Assembly (NCBI GenBank): GCA_040902895.1
Contig: JBBDWL010000089.1
Coordinates: forward strand, 51,338-115,337
Origin: JALYRV01 sp040902895
GTDB lineage: Bacteria; Acidobacteriota; Vicinamibacteria; Vicinamibacterales; SCN-69-37
Reading direction: 5' to 3'
DNA: 64,000 nucleotides
Shown here: positions 15,863 to 24,321 of the stretch, one piece after another
How the letters are laid out: the number at the start of each line of letters is the position of its first letter
How positions within the stretch are numbered: the first letter of the stretch is position 1
The notes under the pieces: generated by a model
What the model was told of the DNA's origin: nothing
What the model saw: only the letters and a program-made list of their open reading frames with translations
The model's database searches: none
Position numbers and translations under genes: made by a program

Positions 15863-17794
15863 ATGACAATTCTTGTCTTGGCCCTTCTGCTTCTCGCCGC
15901 GATGACGGCGCAGGCGCCGGCCACTCTCGAGGCACTGATTCTCGCTGAGGATCGACGGGCGTCAGGCCCTGGCGACTACGAGCTGCTCGCCACCACGGCG
16001 GGATCGCATGAGAACGCCATCATGCGGGCGCGGGCCGTGCGCGCGCTCGGCCGTCTCGAGCAGCGCCATCCACGAGGCGCCTCGCCGGCCGATCTCATTG
16101 AGCGCGCGCTCGGTGATCCCGACTCGCACGTGCGCCGGACCGCGGCCTATGCGCTGGCGCAGTCGGTGATTGCATCGGATGCGGCCGCCAAGGCGTCGCG
16201 TCGAGCCAGGCTTCTTGCCGTGCTCGCGTTGGAAGACGAGGACGTGGTGGCCGGCGCGCTGATGGAGAGCGCCGCACGCCTGGCGGATACCGCCTCCGTA
16301 GGAGAGGTCGAGACAGCGGTGCTCGCGCAGCTCCGCAGTGCGTACCCGGACGCGATCGCGAGCGCGCTGGAGATTCTCGCGCGGCGCGCCGGAAAGCCGG
16401 GCCTGCTCTCAGCGTCGGCGTTCGACTGGCTGCGCGCGGCCGTTCTCGATCCGTCGCTGGGGCCGGACGCGAGACGCGCAGCGCTGCAGGCGCTCGTCAC
16501 GCAGCGGGCCGCGGATGCGGCGTTTGCGACGCGTGCGTTCTCCACTGATGACTGGCAGCTTCGAAGGCTGGCGGTGCTCGCCGTCGCGGGATCTCCCGGC
16601 GATGCCGGCGTGATCGAGCTCGCGCTTCGCGATCCGGACGCGCACGTTCGCTACGAGGCCGTTCGCGTCACCGCGCGCCGCGGCGAGACCGCGTGCCCGG
16701 CGCTGATCAACGCGGTGAAGGATGCCGATCCGCATGTCGCGCTCGCCGCGATCGATCTCCTCGCGCGGTGCGGCGATCCCTCGAGCGGATCGATCCTCGA
16801 ATCGCTCGCCGCATCACCCGGTGGCATCAACTGGCATCGTGCCTCGCATGCCCTCGTCTCGCTCGCCGCGCGCGATCGCGGACGGACGCGCGAGCTCCTG
16901 CCGCCGCAGGCGCGCGATTCGGCCTGGCCGGTGCGCATGTACGCCGCCGCCGCGGCCGCGCGCGCCGGTGATGATGAGACGCTGGTGCAGTTGAGCGCGG
17001 ATGCGCACCCGAACGTTCGCGAAGCCGCGATCGCCGGACTCGTCGAGCGCGTGAAAGATCCCACGGATCCCGCTGCTGCGCGCGCGCGATTGACGAAGGC
17101 CGTACTGTCGGCTCTGGGCGAGCGCCGGGATCCCCAGCTGCTTCGCACCGCGGCCGGCGCGGTCCCCGCTACGGGTGACGCGCCCGCGTTCAGGGCCGCG
17201 CTGCTGGAAGCGCTCGACGCGCTTGACGCCGGGCGCGGTGAGACCACGCGCGACGCGCGCGCCGCCATCGTCGAGGCATTGAAGCTCGCGGCGCCGGGCG
17301 AAGCGCCGCCGGCGCCGCCGCGGCCGCTGGCGCCCATGACACCGTCGATGCAGGAGCTTCAGCGGCTGCCGGCACGCGCGCGCATTCACATGGCACGCGG
17401 CGGCGTGATCGAGCTCGAGCTGCTTCCGGATGAAGCGCCCGCAACGGTTGCCAGATTCGCGCGCCTTGCGGACGCCGGATATTTCAACGGCCTGACCTTT
17501 CACCGCGTCGTGCCGAACTTCGTCGTGCAGGGCGGCAGCCCATGGGCCAACGAATATGCAGGCGCGCTGCGGTTCCAGCGCGACGAGCTCGGTTTCGCGC
17601 GCCATGAGCGCGGCGCCGTCGGGATCTCGACGCGCGGCCGCGACACCGGCGACGCGCAGATCTTCATCGACCTCGTCGATCTCCCTCGGCTCAATCACGA
17701 CTACACTGTGTTCGCGCGCGTCGTCTCGGGAATGGACGTCGTTGACGCCGTGGTCGAAGCCGACTTGATTCAGCGCATTACCATCCTGAAGTGA
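15863..17794 (+). CDS. Exported HEAT-repeat protein with C-terminal cyclophilin domain
   Basis: A 643-residue fusion. A signal peptide covers residues 1-18. Residues 30-490 are a superhelix of HEAT-like repeats (for example DPDSHVRRTAAYALAQS and DPDAHVRYEAVRVTARRG), a protein-binding scaffold. After a Pro/Ala linker near 478-500, residues 507-643 form a cyclophilin-type peptidyl-prolyl isomerase with FHRVVPNFVVQGG and an FARVVSGMDVVD segment. The usual FxMANxGxxTNGSQFF block is modified to VGISTRGRDTGDAQIFI, so catalytic efficiency is uncertain. It probably acts as a periplasmic folding factor whose HEAT array selects clients; this is inference. Confidence 0.88.
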   Translation: MTILVLALLLLAAMTAQAPATLEALILAEDRRASGPGDYELLATTAGSHENAIMRARAVRALGRLEQRHPRGASPADLIERALGDPDSHVRRTAAYALAQSVIASDAAAKASRRARLLAVLALEDEDVVAGALMESAARLADTASVGEVETAVLAQLRSAYPDAIASALEILARRAGKPGLLSASAFDWLRAAVLDPSLGPDARRAALQALVTQRAADAAFATRAFSTDDWQLRRLAVLAVAGSPGDAGVIELALRDPDAHVRYEAVRVTARRGETACPALINAVKDADPHVALAAIDLLARCGDPSSGSILESLAASPGGINWHRASHALVSLAARDRGRTRELLPPQARDSAWPVRMYAAAAAARAGDDETLVQLSADAHPNVREAAIAGLVERVKDPTDPAAARARLTKAVLSALGERRDPQLLRTAAGAVPATGDAPAFRAALLEALDALDAGRGETTRDARAAIVEALKLAAPGEAPPAPPRPLAPMTPSMQELQRLPARARIHMARGGVIELELLPDEAPATVARFARLADAGYFNGLTFHRVVPNFVVQGGSPWANEYAGALRFQRDELGFARHERGAVGISTRGRDTGDAQIFIDLVDLPRLNHDYTVFARVVSGMDVVDAVVEADLIQRITILK

Positions 17795-17798
17795 TACA

Positions 17799-17814
17799 GA
17801 AGGGGCAACCCTTC
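17799..17814 (+). terminator. Short GNRA-loop hairpin behind the HEAT-cyclophilin gene
   Basis: GAAGGG-GCAA-CCCTTC starts 5 bases after the stop codon: a perfect 6-bp stem with a GCAA tetraloop. No T-run follows, so it is at best a weak or Rho-assisted terminator, or an mRNA 3'-end stabiliser. The remaining bases up to 18064 hold nothing recognisable. Confidence 0.3.
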
Positions 17815-18064
17815 AAGAAACTGGAGGAGCGACTCTCGGTGGATCTTGCGTGTAGGTTTTAGCGTCGGCTAGAATTCGAGTTCCCCAGCGACTGGGCGCT
17901 TAGCATGCCTCCTAAAGCGCTACGACATGTGGCCATACGGGAGGAGCGTCATGCGGTTGCCCACTGCCGGCATCGGGCGCTAGATCGATGGTCTTCTCGA
18001 CGACGGTATTTCGGCACCGCGGCGAGGCACTGGTTGACACGCGCATTGGGAGCGGGAGGTGTTC

Positions 18065-20479
18065 GTGAGCAGGACGAGCCTCAGACTCACGTACTGCGTC
18101 ACGACTCTCCGAAGTGCGGTCATTTTCGTCCGCCGAGACCACAGCACCCGATGGATCGCGGGATTGCACGCGGTGGCCGTCGCGAGCGCGTTGACTGTGT
18201 TCGCCCTCGTAGATGCCGGAGTGCTACGTCGCCTGCCGTTTGCGCAGCCTGATGCACTCGCCCGCGTCCATTTCACCCGTGGCCCAGCGGGGCCGGCCGA
18301 GCTGATTTCAGAACACGAGTTCCTGGCCTTGCGCCAACGCGCGCACGGGTTCAAAGGCATCGCGGCGCTGAAGGAAGTGCAGCTGACCGTGAAGCCCGCG
18401 ACCTCGCTCGAGGTCCTCAACGCCGCAAGAGTGTCCGGCGAGTTCTTCGCGCTCCTCGGTGTGCGCGCATTACACGGAACCACATTTGGCCAGGAGGCTG
18501 AGTCGACACCTGACATCGTTGTGTTGAGTTACTGGTACTGGCGAGACCGGTTCGGCGGAGATCCCGCGGCGATCGGCCGGCTCCTCCCAACGGCGACGAC
18601 ACCGCTCCGGATCGTTGGCGTGATGCCGCCGGAGTTCAGGTACCCGATGGGCGTCACTCGACTCGGCCTCGATTTGAAGGCATGGGCGCCCCTGCCACTC
18701 GCCGCGCTGCGGCCACCCAACCCGAACATGCGCGTCGGAACCCTGCCTCACTTCCTGGCGCGGCTTGACCCGGCGGATCGTCTGGCAGCCGCCGAGGCGA
18801 GGCTCAGGCTGCTCGTCCAGGCCCAGCGGGCGGACACGCCCAGAGCGTTTGGGCGCTCACCACACGTGCACTTGGAGTCGTTGCGACGCTCGGTCCTCGC
18901 GTCCTCACGCGGGTGGATGTCGGCGCTCGCGGTCGCGCTCGGGCTGTTACTTCTGTCCAGTGCGCTCGGCAGCGGCGGACTGCTGCTCTTCCGGATGGCG
19001 GCGCGCATGGACGACCTGCGCATCCAGGCCACGCTCGGCGCCGATCACATCCGTCTGCTGATGCAGCTGGCAATCGAAGGTGCGCTGACGACGATGGCCG
19101 GCAGCGTCGCGGGGGTGCTGCTCGCATACTGGATGGTCGAGATCCTCGGCGGTGCCATTCCGGCGACGCTCGTCCTCGTTGGCGCACCGCGACTTGGGAC
19201 AGGCGCGCTCCTCATGGTCCTGGCCCTGTTCGCATCGCCGGTGGCGCTGTTCTGCCTGCTGGCCGTCCGAAAGCTGCGGTCCGCCGCCGCGGCGGGCGTC
19301 GCCGGCATCACACATGCCTCGCGGCTTCGGATTAGTCCGGCGTTGGTGGGCGGTCAACTCTTCCTGGCGGCCGTCTTGCTGACCGGGACGCTGGCCTTTA
19401 CGTTGAGCTTTGCGCGATTGGCCTCGATCGATCTCGGCTTCACTCCGACTGGTGTCGCCGTCCTGGCAGCGAACGCGCGAGGCAATCATCCCGCGCGCGG
19501 CACACCCTATGTGTCCGAGCTTTCATCGGCGATTGGCCGACTGCCATATGTGTCGGCCGTGGCGGCCGTGGCCGAACGCTGCTCGGTTCCCTTCGTACGC
19601 GTGAAATGCTCCTCGTACCGGGTCAGCGATGTCGCGTCTGGTCGGACGTTCAGCGGCGACGAGGGGATTCAGGTGCACGAAGTCACGGCCAGTTACTTCG
19701 ATGCGATGGGGATGACCCTGCGATCCGGGGCCCTGCCGCAGCTGACCAACCACGACCCGACCATCATTCTTAATGAGCACGCACTTCGAACGTATCGCGG
19801 ATCGCCGTGGACGCCAGGAATGGTGTTGTCGATTGATGGGCAACTCGTCAGCGTAATCGGCGTGGTCGCGGACGCGCTGATCGACGGACCGGAAGAACCC
19901 AGCAGACTCGAGGGCTACCGCGTGATCCGCGTAGAAGATCTCGAGCGCGGGCAGTTGGTCCTGAAAGCCAACGAGCTGGACCGCGCAGTCGACGACGCCA
20001 CCGCGCTCGTCGCGGCGGCGCTTCCCGATCAGCCCGTGCCGACTCCGCTGCGACTTGATGCGGCCCTTACGGGCCTTCTCGAGTACCAGCGCTTTTCCAC
20101 CATCGTGGCCCTCTCGCTCGGCTGCCTCGCGACCGTCACCGCCGTCGTCGGTGCTTATGCGCTGCTGGCACTTTCACTGGCGACACGGCGCAAAGAGATC
20201 GCGATTCGCCAGGCGGTCGGCGGCTCGCGGCTACGCGTAGCGGCAGACATCATCGGACACGACTTGAGCCGGGCGTTTGCGGCCATCGCGGCCGGGGGCG
20301 TCGTGGCCATGGTGCTGGCGTCGCGGGTCGAGTCGTATCTCTTCAACACCGGTCCATTGTGGATTGTCGCGTTGTGGGCGTCGGCCTCGCTGGCGTTCAT
20401 CGTCGTCCTCGCCGCGTTGATCCCGACCGCGCATGCCGTGCGACAGACGTCACTGCGAATGCTCGGCGTGGCTCGGTGA
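18065..20479 (+). CDS. ADOP-type ABC permease, divergent member
   Basis: A full-length orphan FtsX/MacB permease of 804 residues. GTG 18065 is preferred because GGGAGG lies 5 bases upstream; GTG 18059 is also possible. One N-terminal helix (about 26-50) is followed by a periplasmic MacB-like domain, three helices of the first FtsX unit, another helix and periplasmic domain in the middle, and three final helices with the TRRKEIAIRQAVGGSRLRV loop. This duplicated layout matches ADOP proteins, which have no dedicated ATPase beside them. It lacks the N-terminal cytoplasmic extension of the 24318 protein. Sequence is the most divergent of the set here. Substrate unknown; drug or lipoprotein/peptide efflux is the usual guess for MacB relatives. 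Confidence 0.85.
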   Translation: MSRTSLRLTYCVTTLRSAVIFVRRDHSTRWIAGLHAVAVASALTVFALVDAGVLRRLPFAQPDALARVHFTRGPAGPAELISEHEFLALRQRAHGFKGIAALKEVQLTVKPATSLEVLNAARVSGEFFALLGVRALHGTTFGQEAESTPDIVVLSYWYWRDRFGGDPAAIGRLLPTATTPLRIVGVMPPEFRYPMGVTRLGLDLKAWAPLPLAALRPPNPNMRVGTLPHFLARLDPADRLAAAEARLRLLVQAQRADTPRAFGRSPHVHLESLRRSVLASSRGWMSALAVALGLLLLSSALGSGGLLLFRMAARMDDLRIQATLGADHIRLLMQLAIEGALTTMAGSVAGVLLAYWMVEILGGAIPATLVLVGAPRLGTGALLMVLALFASPVALFCLLAVRKLRSAAAAGVAGITHASRLRISPALVGGQLFLAAVLLTGTLAFTLSFARLASIDLGFTPTGVAVLAANARGNHPARGTPYVSELSSAIGRLPYVSAVAAVAERCSVPFVRVKCSSYRVSDVASGRTFSGDEGIQVHEVTASYFDAMGMTLRSGALPQLTNHDPTIILNEHALRTYRGSPWTPGMVLSIDGQLVSVIGVVADALIDGPEEPSRLEGYRVIRVEDLERGQLVLKANELDRAVDDATALVAAALPDQPVPTPLRLDAALTGLLEYQRFSTIVALSLGCLATVTAVVGAYALLALSLATRRKEIAIRQAVGGSRLRVAADIIGHDLSRAFAAIAAGGVVAMVLASRVESYLFNTGPLWIVALWASASLAFIVVLAALIPTAHAVRQTSLRMLGVAR

Positions 20480-20527
20480 TCAGGAATTCGTGCGCGACGC
20501 GCGTGATGTCCCGCGTCGAGGTGGTGT

Positions 20528-22782
20528 ATGGCCGATGATCTCCGTTACGCCGTTCGATCGCTTCTGAACAGCCGCGGCTTCACCGCGGTTTCGGTGCTCG
20601 TCATTGCGCTCAGCATCGGCGCGATTACCCCGATCTTCTCCATCGTCGACGCTGCGCTGCTGCGGCCGCTCCCTTACCCCGATTCCGATCGCCTCGTCAT
20701 CGTGCGCGACAGCGACATTCCTGTCGCGTCCGGCCGGCTGCCGATGTCCCAGCGCAACTACTTCGACTGGGCAGAGCGGCAGCAAGGGTTCGAGGCGATC
20801 GCCGCAATCAGAAGCGGCGGTCGTCCCGATGTTCGCGTAGGAGGGACTGAGTATCAGACCTGGATCAGCCGCGTCAGCGGCAACTTCTTTGACGTGCTGC
20901 GGCAAGTTCCGGCGCTCGGCCGTGCCATCACGGGCGACGACGTCGCGCAGTCGAACCGCGTCGTCGTGATTACGCATGGCTTCTGGCAGCGAGTGTTTGG
21001 CGGCCGGCCGGATGTTGTCGGACAGACGATCGCGTTCGACAATGCCACGTATGAAGTGATTGGCGTCGCGCGCGAGCGGTTCCTTTACCCGGCCGGCTCG
21101 AGGGTGCCGTCGGAGATCTTCGCACCGCTCGTCATCCCGCCGGCGCAGCGTTTGGCCACTCAGCGGGGGATTCCCTTTCTGACGGCGATCGGCCGTCTGA
21201 GGAACGATGTCGGCATCTCCGAAGCGCAGGCCTCCATGGACGCGGTTGGGGCGGCGCTTCGCCGCGAGCATCCAGGTTGGCAGGCCGGCGTCGTGCTGCA
21301 GCCATATCACGAGTACGTGACCGGCCGCGCCGCAAAATGGATGCGACTGCTGGTGTGGGGCGTGGCGCTCGTGTTCCTGATCATGTGTGCCAACGTCGCG
21401 AACCTGTTGCTCGCCCGCGGCGGCGCGCGGCGAAAGGAAGTCGGCGTGCGATCGGCGCTCGGCGCCTCTCGCTACCGGATCGCTCGACAGTTGTTGATCG
21501 AGAGCATGCTGGTGGCAGCGGCCGGCACCGCGGCTGGATTGCTTCTCGGGTGGTGGATTCTCGAGGCGTACAGGACAGCCATTCCAGCCGGCCTGCCCCG
21601 CGCCAATGAAATTGCGCTGGACTGGCGTGTGCTGAGCATCGCTGCTGTCGCAGCGGCGGTGACCGGCGGCATCTTCGGTCTCGCGCCCGCTTTGGTCGCG
21701 ACGCGCATAGATCTGACCTCGTCACTCAGATGCCCCCAGATCCTCCGGGTATCGTTCGCGTCAACGAAGGCTTCTGGGCACCGAACGACCGCTTTCATCG
21801 TCTGGCCGCGCGCATTGTGGCGCGTGTTCGTGGCATTGCCGGTGTCGACGAGGTGGCTGTGACATCGAACACGCCGTTCTCAGGCGGCAGCGGCACGTTT
21901 AGTTACAAGTTGCCAGGACGGCCGGGATTCAAGTGGTCACGGGATCAGCACCAGATGGTCGCCATGAAAATGGTGTCGCCCAACTATCTGCAGCTGCTTC
22001 GCATCCCCCTGCTGCGCGGGCGATATCTGAACGATCGCGATACGAAAGATGCGGAAGGCGCGATTGTGATGAGCGAGTCGGCGGCACGCATGATCTGGCC
22101 CGGCGAAGATCCAGTCGGGCAGGAGATCGACCTTCAGAAACGGCTTCGCGTCGTCGGTATCGTGTCGGATGTCCGCATGGGCGGGCCGGAAGTCGAGCCG
22201 TGGCCGGATGTCTACGTGCCGATGTCGCAGGGGCGCGGTACGACGGCCACCACGCTGATCATTCGGACGTCGTTGCCGGCCGAAGCCATGCTGCCGACGT
22301 TGCGCGCGGCGATTCAGGAAGTCGATCCCTCGCAGAGAGTGCGCGACGCGACCACACTCGAAACAAGTCTTACGGCTCTGCTGGCGCAGCGACGCTTCAA
22401 CATGCTGGTTGTTGGATCGTTCGGCGCGCTCGGCGTGCTGATTGCGGCGATCGGACTATACGGAGTAATAGCGTATCTGGTAACTCAGCGCCGGCATGAG
22501 ATAGGCGTTCGCATCGCGCTTGGCGCGTCGCGAGGCCGTGTCCTTCGGATGGTGCTGTCACGGGCCGCGCTGCTCGTCGCCGCCGGCCTGGTTCTCGGCG
22601 GTGTTGGCGTCTGGCAGTTCGCGGCCGTGGCGCAGGCGTTTCTCTTCGAGCTCGAACCGCTCGACGCGAGGGTCATTGCGGCCGCAGTGTCGCTGATGGC
22701 CGTCACGGCGTTCGTGGCGGCGGTCATTCCCGCCCGCCGCGCCGCTTCAGTCGATCCCCTGATTGCGCTGCGTCAGGACTGA
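20528..22782 (+). pseudogene. ADOP-type permease broken by an internal deletion and frameshift
   Basis: Two open frames together make one ADOP permease. The first (20528-21862, GAGGTG ribosome site) encodes the N-terminal helix, the MacB-like domain and the first three-helix FtsX unit, ending in a conserved GLAPALVATRIDLTSSLR segment at about 21729. The second, in another frame from about 21730, resumes in the middle of the second periplasmic domain and runs to the correct C-terminus (RRAASVDPLIALRQD). Compared with the intact neighbours, about 60 residues (roughly 190 bases) are missing at the junction, including the helix that starts the second half. Either a degraded gene or an assembly error in a repetitive family explains this; two functional half-proteins are less likely. 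Confidence 0.75.
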
Positions 22783-22798
22783 CGAACGCCAGTCTCGA

Positions 22799-23851
22799 TC
22801 ATCGGACCGCCGCCTCCAGCATGCGAATCGATCCCGCGGAGGCATCGATCTCGACCTCCGCGCCGATCGGCAGCGTCCATTGCGGCATGCCGTGGCCGAT
22901 CATCGCGCCCGACCAGGCAGGGATGTTGAGCGGCGCGATGTGATCCGCCCACAGCTCCTCGAATGTGAGTGCGCCGAAGCCGCCGTCACCAGGCCCGCAC
23001 TCGCTGCACGTGCCGAAGACAAAGCCGCGGATCCGTTCCAGCATCCCCGCCAGCTTCAGCGTCGTCAGCATCCGATCCACGCGATAGATCGCTTCGCCGA
23101 CGTCCTCGAGGAACAGAATCGCGCGGTCCCAGGCGGGCAGGTACGGCGATCCGGCGATGCCGGCAAGCACGCTCAGGTTGCCTCCGATCAACCGTCCGCG
23201 CGCCGTGCCGGCTTTGATCGTGCGAATGCGGTGTTGCGTTGGCGTGAGCACGTTGTTGTCCGACATCTTCGGCGTGTTCACGAACGTCACCGTCTCGCCG
23301 TCGAACAGCACGCGCTTGAAGTACTCGAGCGAATACGCGTCCCAGCGGCCCATCCCGTTCGGACCGTGAAACGTGATCATGCCCGTGCGCGCGTGCAGCG
23401 CGATCAATAGCGCCGTGACGTCGCTGTAGCCGGCGATGATCTTGGGGTTGCGGCGAATGCCGTCATAGTCGAGGAAGGGCAGCAGGCGCGCGCTGCCCCA
23501 GCCGCCGCGAATCGGCAGCACCGCCGCGATCGAGGAATCCCTGAAGAAGCCGTTGATGTCGGCCGCGCGATTGCGATCCTCGCCGGCCAGGTACCCATGC
23601 CGATCGCGCAGGTGCTCGCCGACGCGCACTTTCAGGCCCAGCGCTTCGAGCGACTCGCGCGCGATGTCAAGATCGATCGTATTGAAGGTCGCATTCGCGG
23701 GCGCCACAAGGCCGACGGTGTCGCCGGCTTTCAAACGGGCGGGCCTGATTGCCGGCTGGCGCCGCTGCGCGTGCGCGACACGCGTGTCGAGATGTACGAG
23801 GCCCGCGGCCGCGGCGGCGACGGCGGCGGCCATAAAATCACGGCGTTCCAT
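22799..23851 (-). CDS. Exported S66-family LD-carboxypeptidase
   Basis: A serine peptidase of 350 residues. The start was placed at Met (23851, MERRDFMAAAV), which opens a Tat/Sec-like signal with an Ala-rich hydrophobic core; upstream in-frame codons run into the promoter region of the divergent PadR gene. The S66 nucleophile lies in AGYSDVTAL, and the Glu/His partners of the Ser-Glu-His triad fall in LFLEDVGE and MIGHGMPQ. These enzymes remove the terminal D-Ala from murein tetrapeptides during wall recycling; export would let it work on periplasmic muropeptides. It sits between ADOP genes but shows no link to them. Confidence 0.87.
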   Translation of the reverse strand: MERRDFMAAAVAAAAAGLVHLDTRVAHAQRRQPAIRPARLKAGDTVGLVAPANATFNTIDLDIARESLEALGLKVRVGEHLRDRHGYLAGEDRNRAADINGFFRDSSIAAVLPIRGGWGSARLLPFLDYDGIRRNPKIIAGYSDVTALLIALHARTGMITFHGPNGMGRWDAYSLEYFKRVLFDGETVTFVNTPKMSDNNVLTPTQHRIRTIKAGTARGRLIGGNLSVLAGIAGSPYLPAWDRAILFLEDVGEAIYRVDRMLTTLKLAGMLERIRGFVFGTCSECGPGDGGFGALTFEELWADHIAPLNIPAWSGAMIGHGMPQWTLPIGAEVEIDASAGSIRMLEAAVR

Positions 23852-23905
23852 GCACCGAAGTATAGGCTCGCGGGTCACCGCCGCTGTCGGCAAGTTCCCA
23901 ACCGG

Positions 23906-23946
23906 TTGACATGTGTTTGCGTCATATGCATTGATTACAAATGCAT
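23906..23946 (+). promoter_or_regulatory. Promoter and palindromic operator overlapping the padR start
   Basis: A TTGACA box at 23906-23911 stands upstream of a perfect palindrome at 23926-23946 (ATGCATT, 7-base spacer, AATGCAT). The right arm covers the ATG of the PadR gene at 23941. PadR regulators commonly bind palindromes of this spacing in their own promoter. With a 17-18 base spacer the -10 hexamer would fall inside the palindrome and the transcript would begin close to the ATG, so a leaderless mRNA is possible; no ribosome site is visible. Confidence 0.55.
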
Positions 23947-24321
23947 TCACGACAAAGCCGTCAGACCGCGCCCGACCCCCGTTCGTTGCTGCCGCTCTCG
24001 CCGATCGTCTTTCAGGTGCTGCTGGCGCTGGCCGACAGCGACCGCCACGGCTACGGCATCATCCAGGAGGTCGGCCGGCGCACTGACGGCATCATCGCGC
24101 TCCGCACGGGAACACTCTACACGGTGCTCAAGCGCCTGCTCGAGCTCGATCTCGTGGAAGAAAGCGAGAACCGGCCCGCGGCCGAAGAGGACGATGAGCG
24201 GCGCCGCTATTACCGCGTCACGCCCTTCGGCAAGGCCGTGACCGAAGCTGAGGCGCGCCGCCTCGAGAGTCTCGTCGCGCTCGCGCGCGACAAGCGTGTG
24301 CTCAAGACGCGAAAAGCATGA
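23941..24321 (+). CDS. PadR-family transcriptional regulator
   Basis: A 126-residue winged-helix repressor. The PadR core is clear: LSPIVFQVLLALADSDRHGYGI for helix 1-2, the LRTGTLYTVLKRLLELDLVEE recognition helix and wing, and YYRVTPFGKAVTEAEARRLE leading into the C-terminal dimerisation helix. In Acidobacteria such regulators are regularly found directly before ADOP permease genes. Here the stop overlaps the start of the permease at 24318 in ATGA. The likely job is autorepression and control of the permease array in answer to a small ligand or membrane stress. Confidence 0.92.
   Translation: MHSRQSRQTAPDPRSLLPLSPIVFQVLLALADSDRHGYGIIQEVGRRTDGIIALRTGTLYTVLKRLLELDLVEESENRPAAEEDDERRRYYRVTPFGKAVTEAEARRLESLVALARDKRVLKTRKA

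Noticed and set aside
17905..18252. 115-codon open frame in the spacer before the first ADOP permease
   Set aside because: Arg/His-rich with no motif, no ribosome site, and overlap with the permease start.
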